Below, one piece after another: positions 15,603-27,719 of a stretch of DNA of 64,000 nucleotides; the first letter of the stretch is position 1, and each line of letters opens with the position of its first letter. Position numbers and translations under genes: made by a program. This DNA is from Pyrus communis (Eukaryota; Streptophyta; Magnoliopsida; Rosales; Rosaceae): positions 21,593,262-21,657,261 of the forward strand of contig NC_084814.1 in NCBI RefSeq assembly GCF_963583255.1, given 5' to 3'. The notes below the pieces were generated by a model. It searched no databases. It had not been told where the DNA came from and saw nothing but the letters and a program-made list of their open reading frames with translations.

Positions 15603-17453
15603 TTTGAAATTAACTAATTAATTCCTTACTGTCAGCCTCGATGAAATTTCATCCACATTGTTTTATGTTCAGGATCTTGTCCTTGAGTCTACTTTGCTAA
15701 ACCCTAGAGAACTTTAACTAGCTTGTTAGATTGTTGACCAAAAAAATATAACTAGCTTGTTGGATTCCAAGATAGATCGTAGATCGTACTCTACTCTCCA
15801 TTTTCCCCATGCATGGATGAAAATCATGAAATGAATGAATTATTTCGCTTTATTAGGTCAAAGAATCAAATAGAGTACAAACATTATTGGCTGAAAAGAA
15901 ATGAAAATAAAAAACATGAGGGACAAGAATAATTAGTAAAATAAGGATGAGTCCCATCCCTCCAGAGTGGGACTTGGGCCCTCCCCCTAATCAACTTCAA
16001 ACCACATTATCATCTCATGAATCATGTCCTTCTTCACTCCTTGTACGTACCAAGATGTACAGCCTAAAGGGGAAGCACTTATACAAAACAAGAAAATGGA
16101 CGGCTATCCCTCACCATTCATTTATTCATTTGCATATAAAAATGGCCGAATTCAAGCTAATAAAGTTTTTCGCCTTACAAGAGTTGGGGAGGAACGTTTA
16201 TTTCACGCAATCTTATTCTTATTTTGCATAAAAATTATTTCTAAAACTCGAACCCGTGATCTTTTGATTATAAAGGAGCAACATTTTCATCGCGCTAATA
16301 CTTGCCCTCATTCATTCATTCGTACATACCTAAGCAAAAATTATGTGGCAAATTTTTTATTTAAATGTTACCAAAAGCACATTTGAGAGACCGTATTGTA
16401 CCATCTCCTTATTATAAGTCAATTTTGTACGTATTAATGATATAGTATATTTTCCATTTGATTATATATTTGGTTTGCTTTTCTCAATTATTTGTATTTC
16501 ATTCGGCTTTATTTAGTTTGTACGTATGATGCGATCGAACTCATTGTCTCATAACTTTGGATGCATAACTAAATGTTCTTAACAACTTAACTACAAATTC
16601 GTCCACCTTTACAATAGCATGCATTTAAATCCTATTTTTCTCAATATTATTTGTATAAATAGATTCCATAAAAACTTTGATTATTTGAATTCATTTTTCA
16701 AATTGGAAATAAAATAAAATCTAGGGCCACCTTATCTTTCTCTCTTGGTTGTTTTTTTTCCCCGAAAAAGAGGCTACAATATTAGTTTAGATTATCTTGT
16801 TAAGATCCTTTGTATACAAACCAAAAAATAGGTAAAATCAAGCTCCTAGAAGGATAGACGATGAAGCACGTGCAACACATGAAGCACGTGCGCCGGATAA
16901 GTCACGAGTTTAGGTTTGCCTTTCCCGTGAGTCATGACAATGTTTTAAGTAATTAACACAATTTAAGCTGCATATCATCAAAATTTGGGGTCCATGTTGG
17001 ATGAATTTCTTCCTGTGATCGAATTTTGATGTGATAATTTTCAACTTTGGACACACAATAATCAACCCGGCATTTGAAATTTGAAAACCCGAAAGTTCGA
17101 ATTTTTCTAGAGCATAACTTGGATGTACCTAAATTTTTTGAAGTGAGGGAAGACACGTAGACAATACAAATGGAGTAACATAGAGTACGTGTAGCAGTTA
17201 GGTTTCACAGATGAGGCAACTTACTCTATTACCATGAAAAAATTAAAATTTCATTATAAAATCATATGAGATCACATGCAAAGTTCATTATTTTTCGAAT
17301 GTGGTATTCATATTTTCAATACGAAATACATTGTGCTTTCTAAGTCTGAAATACCTAAAATGATTCCTTCATGAATAAAATGATTCCTTCATGAAAGCCA
17401 CTTTATTGCTTATTGTGGTATTATATAATAGTTTTTTCATGAGGTCCAAAAAT
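15603..17453. other. Intergenic region with a possible SINE remnant
   Basis: No gene seen. On the minus strand around 16180-16330 a tRNA-like stretch reads TAGCGCGATGAAAATGTTGC ... CACGGGTTCGAG; the second word resembles a pol III B box, suggesting a SINE. The open frames here (near 15947-16386) run through that repeat and are not believable genes. Two GAAGCACGTGC words (G-box core) lie at 16863-16891. Confidence 0.35.
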
Positions 17454-17660
17454 TTGAGTTGTTGGCAAGTGGCCCTGTGGGTGGGTAGGAATGTTGTCTT
17501 GCATCACAACGTGGGTTCGAACTCCGTCGGCTTCCTAATGATAGATTTGTTAGATTAGATGTTAGATTAGGGAATCGACGGGGTTCAAACCACACAGTGG
17601 TGCAAGGGCAACACTCCTCTCCACCATTGTGGTAGAGGGCCACTTGCTCTTATTTTCCAA
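17454..17660. mobile_element. Inverted pair of SINE-like units (foldback)
   Basis: The left half (about 17454-17551) and right half (about 17558-17660) are imperfect inverted copies. Both contain GCAAGTGGCCCT at the outer end and a tRNA-like B box towards the centre: GGTTCGAACTCC at 17514-17525, and GGTTTGAACCCC on the opposite strand at about 17580-17591. This fits two tRNA-derived SINE parts facing each other. Borders and target duplication are not resolved. Confidence 0.5.
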
Positions 17661-19460
17661 CTTTAATTAAATATCTTGATTTATGCATCTTTATAGAAAA
17701 TTTTAATTTGAATATCTAAATATGAAAATCTAACTACTTTCATAAATAATAGTTAAAAGAAAATTTATATGCTATATCCATAGGTCGTTAAAATACATTT
17801 AACATGTGATGGAAGTATCTATGAAAATAAATAAAAATTAATCTTCCTATAATCCATGAAAATAGTTCAAATAAATTTCATCTTCCATGCATTTATAAAT
17901 CCATATTAGTATATATGCTGATTTATATAGTACTTACAACATAGATTAGTCAACACAGTTAACATGTGATGGGGCAAAACAAACAATTGAGATGTAAATT
18001 AGGAGGAAAAAAAAATGAGAAATAATATTTAATTCTTATATTGATCCTAAATTGAGTAAAAGATAAACCGATAAATAAAGGTGATATCTATCACAATTTA
18101 ATAAAAAGATATTTATCACAATTTACTGAAAAGATAATTTAAAAAAAAGTTGATATTGATAATCCGTGAATGGACCTAACCCAACAAAGTGGAGTAAACA
18201 AAAAAATAACTCACAAAATTGAACTTATATGAAGTTTATTCTATAATTCTAATTAATCTCTTGTTCCTTGTTTTATGAACCTATGGGTATGAAGATTCAA
18301 CCTGAGTGATATATAGTAAATAATTAACAATAAAAATATTGTTTTTTTTTTTTTTTAACTTTGGGTGGTAAGTACAATTGTAGGTGTCAATAACAACAAT
18401 CCAAAAAAAAGGATTTGTGAAAGGTAGGGGGTCAGATAGGATATATTCCAAAAGGAGAGGGGTCTTATACCAAAAGATGCTAATCTTATGGCCTTATCAT
18501 GCAAAATATCAAAATATGATTGTTGACCTCAATTGAATGTCCAATTGTCAATTAACGGCAGATCGTCCTATCATCCCCACCGCCCACTTATCTTATTGGT
18601 CCTTCTGATAAGTGCCATTAGCTAACGACCCCATGTCCCCTCGCTTTACATAGGAAAAGGTGAAAACTCCAAATCTCTCACTTTAGCCCACTACTCACGT
18701 TTACTCTTTATCCATATAAAGAAAGTGAAATAATGAAGAAAAAAAAAGAAAAGAAAAACAATTGCAAAATTTGCTAATTCGGAATTTAATTTGATGAAAT
18801 TTAATTTGAAAATCATGTTTCGACCTTTCTTGATGTCCTTAATAACCAACAAATGGCAAGTGTTTTTTCTTGTTTGCATGCATTTACAAACATACTTTTT
18901 CGCTGTATTCAAATTTATATATATTTTAGTATGTTATCTAATATCTTAATATATAATAACATGTTAAATTTCTACCTATTCCTTTGTTCGATATTAATAT
19001 AATAATTTGAAACTCTCACCTTTTTTTTAATACTGGTAATTTTTAAATTATATTTTCTCAAGTTGCAAATTATAATCGGAGAGAACGATTAACAATTATT
19101 GTAAAGTTATGATTACCACAATGAGACTAACCACAAGTGACAAGCAGGATAAAAAGTTACGGAAAGGAATCCTCTTTGGATCCACCCCATCAATCAAACC
19201 AGATTATATCATTTAAAATTTTAACATGGTAATGTGTAATTGACCTAAAATATCGTTAAAGTGACATCTTAATGAGTGAATTATTCTCAACAAATAGGAA
19301 ATAGGTCGTCATAAATACATTTCACTCTCGCTAACTAATTGGAAACAGCTACCACTAGTTGAAACGTAACTAAGTGAAGAAAACTACCACAAGCTGAAAG
19401 CCGGGTAAAAATATATAAATAAAGTTGACTTTCATAAAAAGAAAAAAGAAAAATGGAAGC
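17661..19460. other. Intergenic region, AT-rich
   Basis: No gene seen. The stretch around 17990-18360 is extremely AT-rich and ends in a long T run (about 18341-18357). The final few hundred bases are likely amine oxidase promoter. Confidence 0.35.
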
Positions 19461-19467
19461 GGCGTCC

Positions 19468-19475
19468 TATAAATA
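19468..19475 (+). promoter_or_regulatory. TATA box of the amine oxidase gene
   Basis: TATAAATA lies inside a near-palindrome GTCCTATAAATAGGAC and is followed within about 20 bases by a CT-rich run (CCTCTGCCTCTCTCTC), a common plant start-site context. It implies a leader of about 300 bases before the ATG at 19813. Confidence 0.6.
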
Positions 19476-19812
19476 GGACACTTCCTCTGCCTCTCTCTCT
19501 CCTGGCTCTCTCTTTCGCCTCAGATCACTTCCTCTGTCGCTTCCTGTCTCACGGACTCGCCCCCTCTCAAAGATTCAGTTAAACGCCCGCCGCATTTGTA
19601 ATCCTAGATTTCAGCAACCGTCGAGAAAATATCTTAGTGATTTCTCAGCAACCGTGCGATCATTTTTCCCCGACTTTCTCGGCTTTTGTCGCGGTGGTTA
19701 GTTACGGGGAGGGGAGAGAGAGTGGCGGCGAGCATTTCAGCACGCGCTGCATGTCAGTAGATTTTATAGAGACCTACTTTGCTGGAATTGGTGAGCTCGC
19801 GAACCCCTTGCA

Positions 19813-22800
19813 ATGGCCTCAGCTTCGAAAAAAACGACGCCTTCCTGTTGCTTCCGCCCCGATTCGGCGGCTCTCGTTCCGCGCGAGGCGGCGCCGGCGG
19901 CGAAGACTTCTTCCAGCGCCGTCGTCTCGGCCTCCGGTGTTCAAGATTGGAGCAGCGTCGCTGGCGCCGAGGATCGGCGCGATGATCAGCGCCCCAAGAA
20001 TATCGCCATGGCGGCCTTGTTTCCCAAACCTTCCACCAATGCCACCACTGCAGGTCTATTCACATTTCCCAATTTTATTTATTTATTGTGTGTATATATA
20101 TGTTGTAAATATTGATTCTTTGAGTAATGTATGGTCGATGAGATGTGAAAATTTGAAATTTCTTGAATTCTTGATTTGTGTTTGCATAAAATGTAGGGTT
20201 CTTTTGCATTTTTGTTTAATTTTCGATAAGTCCTTCATTTACTAAAGAGTGAATTTTTCTTGTACGTTTACAAATAGGAATAACCTCGGAGAATTTCGAA
20301 TGTAAAAAGCTGAAGACTTTCGCATTTGTCTTGAACTAATTAACTTTATGCTGTCTGATTTTCATGGTTTGTTTTAAGTGATTTCGATACTGAAATTTTC
20401 TGTTTAACTTGGTTGGTCAACTAATATCATGCAGGCATCCCAATCATGCTTAGGCCTCAAACAAGGCATCCATTGGACCCTTTATCTGCTGCTGAAATCT
20501 CTGTCGCAGTGGCAACCGTCAGGGCAGCTGGAGCGACACCTGAGGTTTGTTTGTTTCACTATTGAATTCTTCTTCAACAAATGGAATTCTTATTTGGTGA
20601 AATGGTTGACTAAATAGCACTTTCCGCATTCCAGGTTAGAGATAGTATGCGTTTTGTTGAAGTGGTTCTACTGGAACCAGATAAACACGTTGTTGCATTA
20701 GCAGATGCATACTTCTTCCCACCTTTCCAGCCATCATTACTTCCCAGAACCAAAGGTGGACCTATAATCCCAACCAAGCTTCCCCCTCGGCGAGCTAGAC
20801 TTGTTGTTTACAATAAGAAGTCAAATGAGACAAGCACGTGGATTGTTGAGCTATCAGAAGTACATGCAGCTACTCGAGGTGGACATCACAGAGGAAAAGT
20901 AGTATCATCAGAAGTTGTTCCAGATGTTCAGCCTCCCATGGTACTTTTCTTTTGTGTGTTTCCTTTTGACATTTAAACTTGTTTGTACCCTTATATGGTC
21001 TGTTTTTTTTTATGTTCATGAAAGATTAATTTGATGTTTTGGACTTTTAGCTGAAGAAAACACCATGAATGATAGAATAGATATCGATTTTTGTACCTGT
21101 GATAGTGCACTATTTGAACTGGCATTTGCTAAAGGACTTGTGATATATGAATATGATAAGCTTTAGTTGTTCCATAGCTGTCTGAAGTTTGAGGTTTCTA
21201 TAAGTTCTTAACTTTTAATTTTCCGGAACTTCAGGATGCTGTAGAATATGCAGAATGTGAAGCTGTTGTGAAAGACTTTCCTCCATTTAGAGAGGCTATG
21301 AAGAAGAGAGGTATTGAAGACATGGACCTCGTGATGGTTGATGCCTGGTATGCAATTTACATTTAGTGCTCCTGTACATGTGGAATTTCGGCAGGTTAAT
21401 CGATGACCTTCTACTTACATATTGGTGTTTATGCTGCAGGTGTGTTGGCTATCATAGTGAGGCTGATTCTCCTAGCCAAAGGCTTGCTAAACCACTGATA
21501 TTCTGTAGAACTGAGAGTGACTGCCCTATGGAAAATGGTTACGCACGCCCAGTTGAGGGCATCTATATACTTGTTGATATGCAAAACATGGTGGTGATAA
21601 AGTTTGAAGACCGTAAGCTTGTTCCCCTACCTCCAGCCGATCCGTTGAGGAACTATACTCCTGGAGAAACAAGAGGTGGTGTTGATCGAAGTGATATAAA
21701 ACCTTTACAAATTATTCAGCCTGAAGGTCCAAGCTTCCGTGTTAATGGGTACTTTGTGGAGTGGCAGAAGGTAATTTCCAAATTGGTTTCATAAGTAATA
21801 TTTTTTCTTTATTAAAAGTTGGTAAATCAACTATCATTCTGGTTGGCAGTGGAATTTTCGTATTGGATTCACTCCCAGGGAGGGACTGGTTATATATTCT
21901 GTGGCCTATGTTGACGGCAATAGAGGGCGAAGGCCTGTAGCCCATAGGTTGAGTTTTGTGGAAATGGTGGTGCCATATGGAGATCCAAATGATCCACATT
22001 ATAGAAAAAATGCTTTTGATGCTGGGGAAGATGGCCTTGGTAAAAATGCACATTCTCTAAAGAAGGTTTGAGGACTAATTCTTGGATCAGTTTTGGTATA
22101 TGAATGTTTTCTTGGTATTCTGCGTTTTCTCTTTATTTTATCCATACTGGGTTGAATTAAACTACCATGACAGGGGTGTGATTGTTTGGGCTTAATCAAA
22201 TACTTTGATGCACATTTTACGAACTTCACTGGAGGTGTTGAAACTATCGAAAATTGTGTATGTTTGCACGAAGAAGATCATGGAATTCTGTGGAAGCATC
22301 AGGACTGGAGAACAGGCTTGGCAGAAGTGCGCAGGTCAAGAAGGCTAACAGTGTCATTTATATGTACCGTGGCTAATTATGAGTACGGGTTCTTCTGGCA
22401 CTTTTATCAGGCAAGTTCCACATAACTTTCTCACCTTTTCTTAGACCAAGTGTAGTGCATGTTCTTTTCAGTTTAATTGTTAACTTGCCCAGTATAATAC
22501 AAACATTTTCTCTCTAAGCATTAGTTCCAGCTCTTTTTGAGGGTTTCATGTTGTACGAGCTACCTGCCTAACAGTGAAATCAATATCGTGCTGTTTTCAG
22601 GATGGTAAAATTGAAGCTGAAGTTAAACTTACGGGAATTCTCAGCTTGGGAGCACTTCAACCTGGAGAGGTTAGAAAGTATGGTACTGTGATTGCACCTG
22701 GGCTATATGCACCAGTTCATCAACACTTTTTTGTTGCTCGTATGGATATGGCTGTTGATTGCAAGCCTGGAGAAACTTACAATCAGGTATGCAGCTACTA

Positions 22801-24301
22801 AAAGTCTTACAATCTAGCATTGTGCTTTCGGCTTTGAGAATTTTTTCTTTTGGGTTATATTATGTAGGAAGCTTGGCTTCCATGATGAACTATTCACAAA
22901 GTTTATGCAAAAGCATATTACAACACTGATTATAAGAGTAGTCCATGGATGTCTGAGGGCCACACCTACACCACAACATACTAATTAGAATATAATTGTG
23001 AAATTATGTTTGAGTTTAAAACTTCGTGAAACATCTTATTCTATCGAAACTGTAAAATCCACCTCCAAACCTGAGTCTAAATTGTGAAGCAGGAAAATAT
23101 GATCACCCCCCTGCTCTTATTGAATGGTTTATCTCTAAAACTACTCAAGCACATTTAATAATGGTTTATTTATCCTTAAATCCATTTTACAAAATAGAAG
23201 TTTCATAGGTTTATTACTTCATAAGAATTTACTTATTATTACCTGCAGTAGTGATTAAATTGTGACTTTATCATTGCTTGTCAAAACAACTGTATAAGTC
23301 TTAAAATCAGTTTTTCTTCTGTAATTATTTATTGTAGGTTGTGGAGATGAATGTTAAGGTTGAGAAACCTGGAGAGAATAACGTCCACAGCAATGCATTT
23401 TATGCTGAGGAGACACTTCTCAGGACTGAATCGGAGGCTATGCGTGACTGTAATCCTTTGACGGCTCGCCACTGGATTGTAAGGCATTGTTACCATGATT
23501 TTGCAGCTGGTCCTGCTCAATGATTTCCTTCTGTTGTTTAAGATTCTCAGGTGCGATTCTTGTGTCCAATCTTGCTCATGCTGATTTGAAATTTTGTCAT
23601 GGTCCAGGTACAGAACACACGAACTGTAAATAGGACCGGACAGTTAACAGGCTACAAGCTTGTTCCAGGTTCAAACTGTTTGCCATTAGCTAGTCCTGAG
23701 GCCAAGTTTTTGCGAAGAGCAGCTTTCCTGAAACATAATCTATGGGTTACACCATATTCGCGTGATGAGATGTTTCCTGGAGGAGAGTTTCCAAATCAAA
23801 ATCCGCGTGCTGGTGAAGGATTAGCCACATGGGTTAAGAAAAATCGATCTCTGGAAGAAACTGATATAGTTCTTTGGTTGGTTTCCCTCTCTTAGTTTAT
23901 CATGTCCATATCTTACTTTTGCCTTTGTACGTTGTATGTACACATAACTGTTTTAAGCTGGTGGAAGTAACCACGATGATGATTGCAGGTATGTATTCGG
24001 AATCACTCACATACCTCGGCTAGAAGATTGGCCTGTCATGCCAGTGGAGCGCATTGGATTTATGCTCATGGTATTCACGCGATAAATCTTTTTTATGCTA
24101 GAGCAGTTTGTCATTTTATTGTCTGGTTTCTGATCCCGCATTTTTGGTTGATTATTGCGGTTGCAGCCTCACGGATTCTTCAACGCCTCTCCAGCCGTGG
24201 ATGTTCCACCAAGTGCATGTGAATTGGAAGCCAAAGAAAATGATGTCAAAGACAATGGAGTAGCCAAGCCGATTCAGAACGGGTTACTAGCAAAGCTCTG
24301 A
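19813..24301 (+). CDS. AO1: Peroxisomal copper amine oxidase (primary-amine oxidase)
   Basis: Twelve predicted exons: 19813-20053, 20435-20544, 20635-20940, 21235-21347, 21440-21770, 21850-22065, 22174-22410, 22601-22786, 23338-23478, 23608-23876, 23989-24070, 24167-24301. They encode 788 residues in phase throughout. The enzyme oxidises primary amines such as putrescine to aldehyde, ammonia and hydrogen peroxide. Tyr508 in TVANYEYG is the precursor of the topaquinone cofactor. Asp424 in FDAGEDG is the expected catalytic base, 84 residues earlier, the usual spacing. Copper ligands are His558 and His560 (PVHQHFF) and His724 (GITHIPR). There is no signal peptide. The protein ends in AKL, a type-1 peroxisomal signal, as I recall for the apple peroxisomal isoform. 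Intron 7 begins with GC (CAG/gcaagt) rather than GT; the frame requires it. A broken copy lies just past XRCC3 downstream. Exon 9 end gives HWIVQN where relatives have HWIVRN. Confidence 0.93.
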
Positions 24302-25115
24302 AAAACACATGCTTTCTTTGACTACCTTGTTTCAAATTCATTGTTTTTCTTTAAATTTTTTAGTATGATCGAGCTACGCGGGTTTTAAGTCTTAGCGGTT
24401 TCTGTTGTTCGTAAAGCGCATAAACGATTACGAAATACATTCCATTTGTAATTCGTTTATGGTTTTCATATGTGCTTCATGTCCGGATTTTGAAAGATTG
24501 GTCCAGTATTTCAATCACATTAACATATCTTACAAGGGTATAGGTTGAGTACAAACTTACTTTTGGATGGGAGTTTTGGTTCGAGCTATATTCTAAATTC
24601 TGATTTAGTCTAAACTACGGGGATGAGAATTTGAACTTGTGTTAGAGAGAGAGAGAGAGAGTGAGAGAGAGTATTGCTCTATCCCACTTATGACTATTGA
24701 TCTCTTAACTCGTCAAAAAGTCAGGACTATTTATCTCTTAACCTAATTGGAGCAATGTTCCTTCGACCAAAAAGTCAGGACTATTGATCTCTTAACTTGT
24801 CAAAACGTGCAACTATGATCATTTTGTCAATTTTGCTACAGCTTTTGTCAAAATGAAGTCGTGACCATTAATCTTTTAACTCATCAAAACGTGCAACTAT
24901 GATCATTTTGTCAACTTCGCTACAACTTTTGTCAAAATGAGTCGTGATGGAAGGTCTATTGCTATTGAAGGATCATTGCTCTAATGGAGTTTTAAATTAA
25001 CTAAAAGACCAGAAGAGATGTCATTTTCATTCCCACATTTCAATTTCCCGCCCCACATTTAAGCTGCCACGGACTACAAAGGGCGTGACAAAAATTTGAA
25101 TCTATCGAAATTCCA
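24302..25115. repeat. Intergenic region with an 84-bp tandem repeat
   Basis: After the amine oxidase 3' end come a (GA)n run (about 24646-24672) and a local repeat at about 24710-24960. CAAAACGTGCAACTATGATC occurs at 24801 and 24885 (period 84), and AAAAAGTCAGGACTATT occurs twice, about 54 bases apart, near 24716 and 24770. No gene seen. Confidence 0.6.
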
Positions 25116-26006
25116 ATGACACCAGAAAATCTCTTAACCCGTCCTCCCATCGCCGATAAATTAACGCTGGGCTGCCCAGTCCTCGACCGCTGCCTCGGTG
25201 GTGGCGTCCCCTGCTGTTCAATAACGGAGCTCGTAGCTGAAAGCAGTTGCGGCAAGACTCAATTTTGCCTCCAACTCGCCCTCTCCGCTCAGCTCCCGCC
25301 CTCCCACGGCGGCCTCTCCGCCTCCTCCCTTTACCTCCACACCGAGTTCCCCTTCCCCTTTCGCCGCCTCCACCAACTCTCCCAAGCATTTCGCTCCTCA
25401 CGCCCACACCTCGTAGCCATTAACCCCTGTGAAGATGTGTATGTTGATAGTGTGCACGACGCATACCAGATGCTTGATATAATGCCAAAGATAGAGTCTT
25501 TCATTGAAAGCGCGAAAACCCGGTTGCCTGTCAGGCTAATTGTGATTGATTCCATCGCGGCGCTGTTCCGGACTGAATTTAACAACACCCCCTTGGATCT
25601 TAAGCGGAGGTCGTCGCTGTTTTTCAAGATTTCCGGGAAGTTGAAGTCATTAGCGAATAGGTTCCGGGTGGCGGTGGTGGTGACGAACCAGGTGGTTGAT
25701 TTTATGGGGGAAAGTGATGGGGTAAATGGAGTCAAAGTGGGCAACTTTGGGTCATTGCACTCGTCTGGAAGACGGGTTTGCCCTGCTTTGGGACTTGCTT
25801 GGGCAAATTGCGTGAATTCGAGGGTCTTCTTGTCGAGAAATGAGGTGGTTGTTGCCGAAGGGAATAGTAATGAGCTGGAGGATGGTCTTTGTAGGCAAAC
25901 AAAGAGGCGACTTGATATTCTTTTTGCGCCTCATTTGCCCCAAGCATCGTGTGAATTTGTCATCACACGGCAAGGAGTGTTTGGAGTTGTCTCAGCTAAC
26001 AGATAA
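25116..26006 (+). CDS. XRCC3: DNA repair protein XRCC3 (RAD51 paralogue), intronless
   Basis: One uninterrupted frame of 296 residues starting at ATG 25116. XRCC3 pairs with RAD51C in homologous recombination repair and meiosis. The start (MTPENLLTRPPIADKLTLGC), the RecA/RAD51 core and the stretch SSLYLHTEFPFPFRRLHQLS match plant XRCC3. Walker A is AESSCGKT (residues 41-48), with Ala in the first Gly position. Walker B is LIVID (131-135). A conserved VVVTNQVVDFM and SSGRRVCPALGLAWANCVNSR follow. Length is close to the roughly 300 residues of Arabidopsis XRCC3. It starts about 815 bases after the amine oxidase stop, on the same strand. Confidence 0.93.
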   Translation: MTPENLLTRPPIADKLTLGCPVLDRCLGGGVPCCSITELVAESSCGKTQFCLQLALSAQLPPSHGGLSASSLYLHTEFPFPFRRLHQLSQAFRSSRPHLVAINPCEDVYVDSVHDAYQMLDIMPKIESFIESAKTRLPVRLIVIDSIAALFRTEFNNTPLDLKRRSSLFFKISGKLKSLANRFRVAVVVTNQVVDFMGESDGVNGVKVGNFGSLHSSGRRVCPALGLAWANCVNSRVFLSRNEVVVAEGNSNELEDGLCRQTKRRLDILFAPHLPQASCEFVITRQGVFGVVSANR

Positions 26007-26104
26007 ATCTGATGCTGATGGACGTGGTCCAGTACTTGCCTAAATTTTGAGTGTAGGCTTCTGCTAGCAAAAGTGAAGACTGGGTTACTAGACCAATGGT
26101 AATT

Positions 26105-26288
26105 CACTTGTCATGGGTTCTGAGGCCAAGTTTTTGCGAAGGGCAGATTTCTGAAACATGATATTTGGGTTACACCATACGCACGTGATAAGATGTTTCC
26201 TGGAGGAGAGTTTTCAAATCAGAATTTACGTGTTGGTGAAGGGTTGGCAGTGGAATTTTTGTATTGGATTCACTCTTAGGGGGGACTG

Positions 26289-26342
<54 letters not shown>

Positions 26343-27240
26343 GTACAAGATGTTGATGGCAGTAGAGGCAAAGGCGTATTGCCCATACATAGAATTTCAT
26401 GGAAATGGTGGGATATGGAGATCCAAATGATCAACATTACAGAAATGTTGATGTTGGGGATGGGGATGATGGCCTTGGTAAAAATGCTTCTGTAATCAAT
26501 TTAGATTCCGTTTATGAATATTTTATGGTTCTTTGTCTATGGTACAACAGTACAGCTTTAGCCTCTAAGATATTGTTAGAACTTGAATTATCGACTTTCC
26601 TATATGCGAACATTTTCTCACTCTTTAGCATCAGTTCCAACTCCTTCTCAGGGTTTTCATGCAGTATTCACTTATCTTTTATGAGCTACCTGTCTGTTTT
26701 CTCGCTGTTCTATTTATTTTAGCCTTCTGGTTAAGCCAATGTTATGCTGTTTGCAGGCCGGCAAAATTACAGTTGAAGTTAAACTTCCAGAAATACTCAC
26801 CTTGGGAGAACTGCAACCTGGAGAAATTAGATGTAAGGTACTGCGATTTCATCTGGGCTATGTGTACCAGTTCATTAACATTTCTTTGTTGCTCGTATCC
26901 ATACAGCTGTTGATTGCAAACTCGGGGAAACTTAGAATCAGGTATGCTACTTATAGTCATACCATCAAGCATTGTGCTTTTGGATCTATCTGCAAAGTGA
27001 ATGCCAGAGCATATTACAACTTTAATTATGAAAGTAACTGATGGATGTTTGAGCACCCATTAGATCGCTGGTTAGACGACAAATCTGAATTATGTTTTAG
27101 TTTAGAGCATCGTATATTACCCCAGTAATACCAGCTGAAACATCTTGTTCTGTAGAAAGTGCGAAATCCCCTCCAACCTGAAAGTCTAAGACGTGAAGCA
27201 GGAACAAATGATCAACCCTTCATCACTTCTTGCTTTCAAT
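26105..27240 (+). pseudogene. Rearranged copper amine oxidase pseudogene
   Basis: This stretch is similar to the amine oxidase gene at 19813-24301, but in the wrong order. About 26115-26243 matches exon 10 (GGCCAAGTTTTTGCGAAG ... CCTGGAGGAGAGTTTT). It is fused directly to the end of intron 5 plus exon 6 (about 26244-26480), followed by the 3' half of intron 7, exon 8 (about 26757-26945) and the start of intron 8 (to about 27240). Exon 7, with the cofactor Tyr, is absent. Frames are broken by indels and a (TA)n expansion at 26292-26339. Retained introns show DNA-level copying, not retroposition. Confidence 0.85.
26292..26339. repeat. (TA)n microsatellite inside the pseudogene
   Basis: About 24 TA units. 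In the intact gene the same place in exon 6 reads GACTGGTTATATATTCTGTG, with only a short TATATAT. Confidence 0.9.
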
Positions 27241-27719
27241 ATAACTCCCACCACGATAACATGCTCTAAAATGACGCAAAAACGCGTCATGGTACTTGAC
27301 CTATGATGTTTTTTTTTGTCAATCGATGCGTTTTTTGCTTCAAGATACTTGAACTATGAAGCCTGTTTTGCGTCATAAACTTTGTCACACCCGAATCTAC
27401 GAGGCTATTAACAAACATCATTTTTGCATAGGAACAACTTTGAACTATTAACAAGCATCATTCTACGGGAACGCATCTGCAGTGCTTAAGTGCGTATGAG
27501 ATTAAGTACATGCCAATCCATTCCTTGATACCGAAGGATCGAGGACTACGAGGTTAAGCGCGTAAAGCAGAAAATCATTGCAAAGAAAACAGAAATCCAT
27601 TAATTCAAAACATATCTGCGATCCTTAATTATATCACGTTAACCGCAAAGGGTGAAAAGAAACAGATAATCTAGAAAATGACATGCAACTAGATGTTGAA
27701 TACGACGGTGATGGATCGA
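27241..27719. other. Intergenic region between pseudogene and DUF2828 gene
   Basis: No gene seen. It presumably includes the 3' untranslated region of the minus-strand gene that ends at 27720. Confidence 0.35.

Noticed and set aside
16024..16386. Open frame of 120 codons
   Set aside because: It runs through a SINE-like repeat; no family features.
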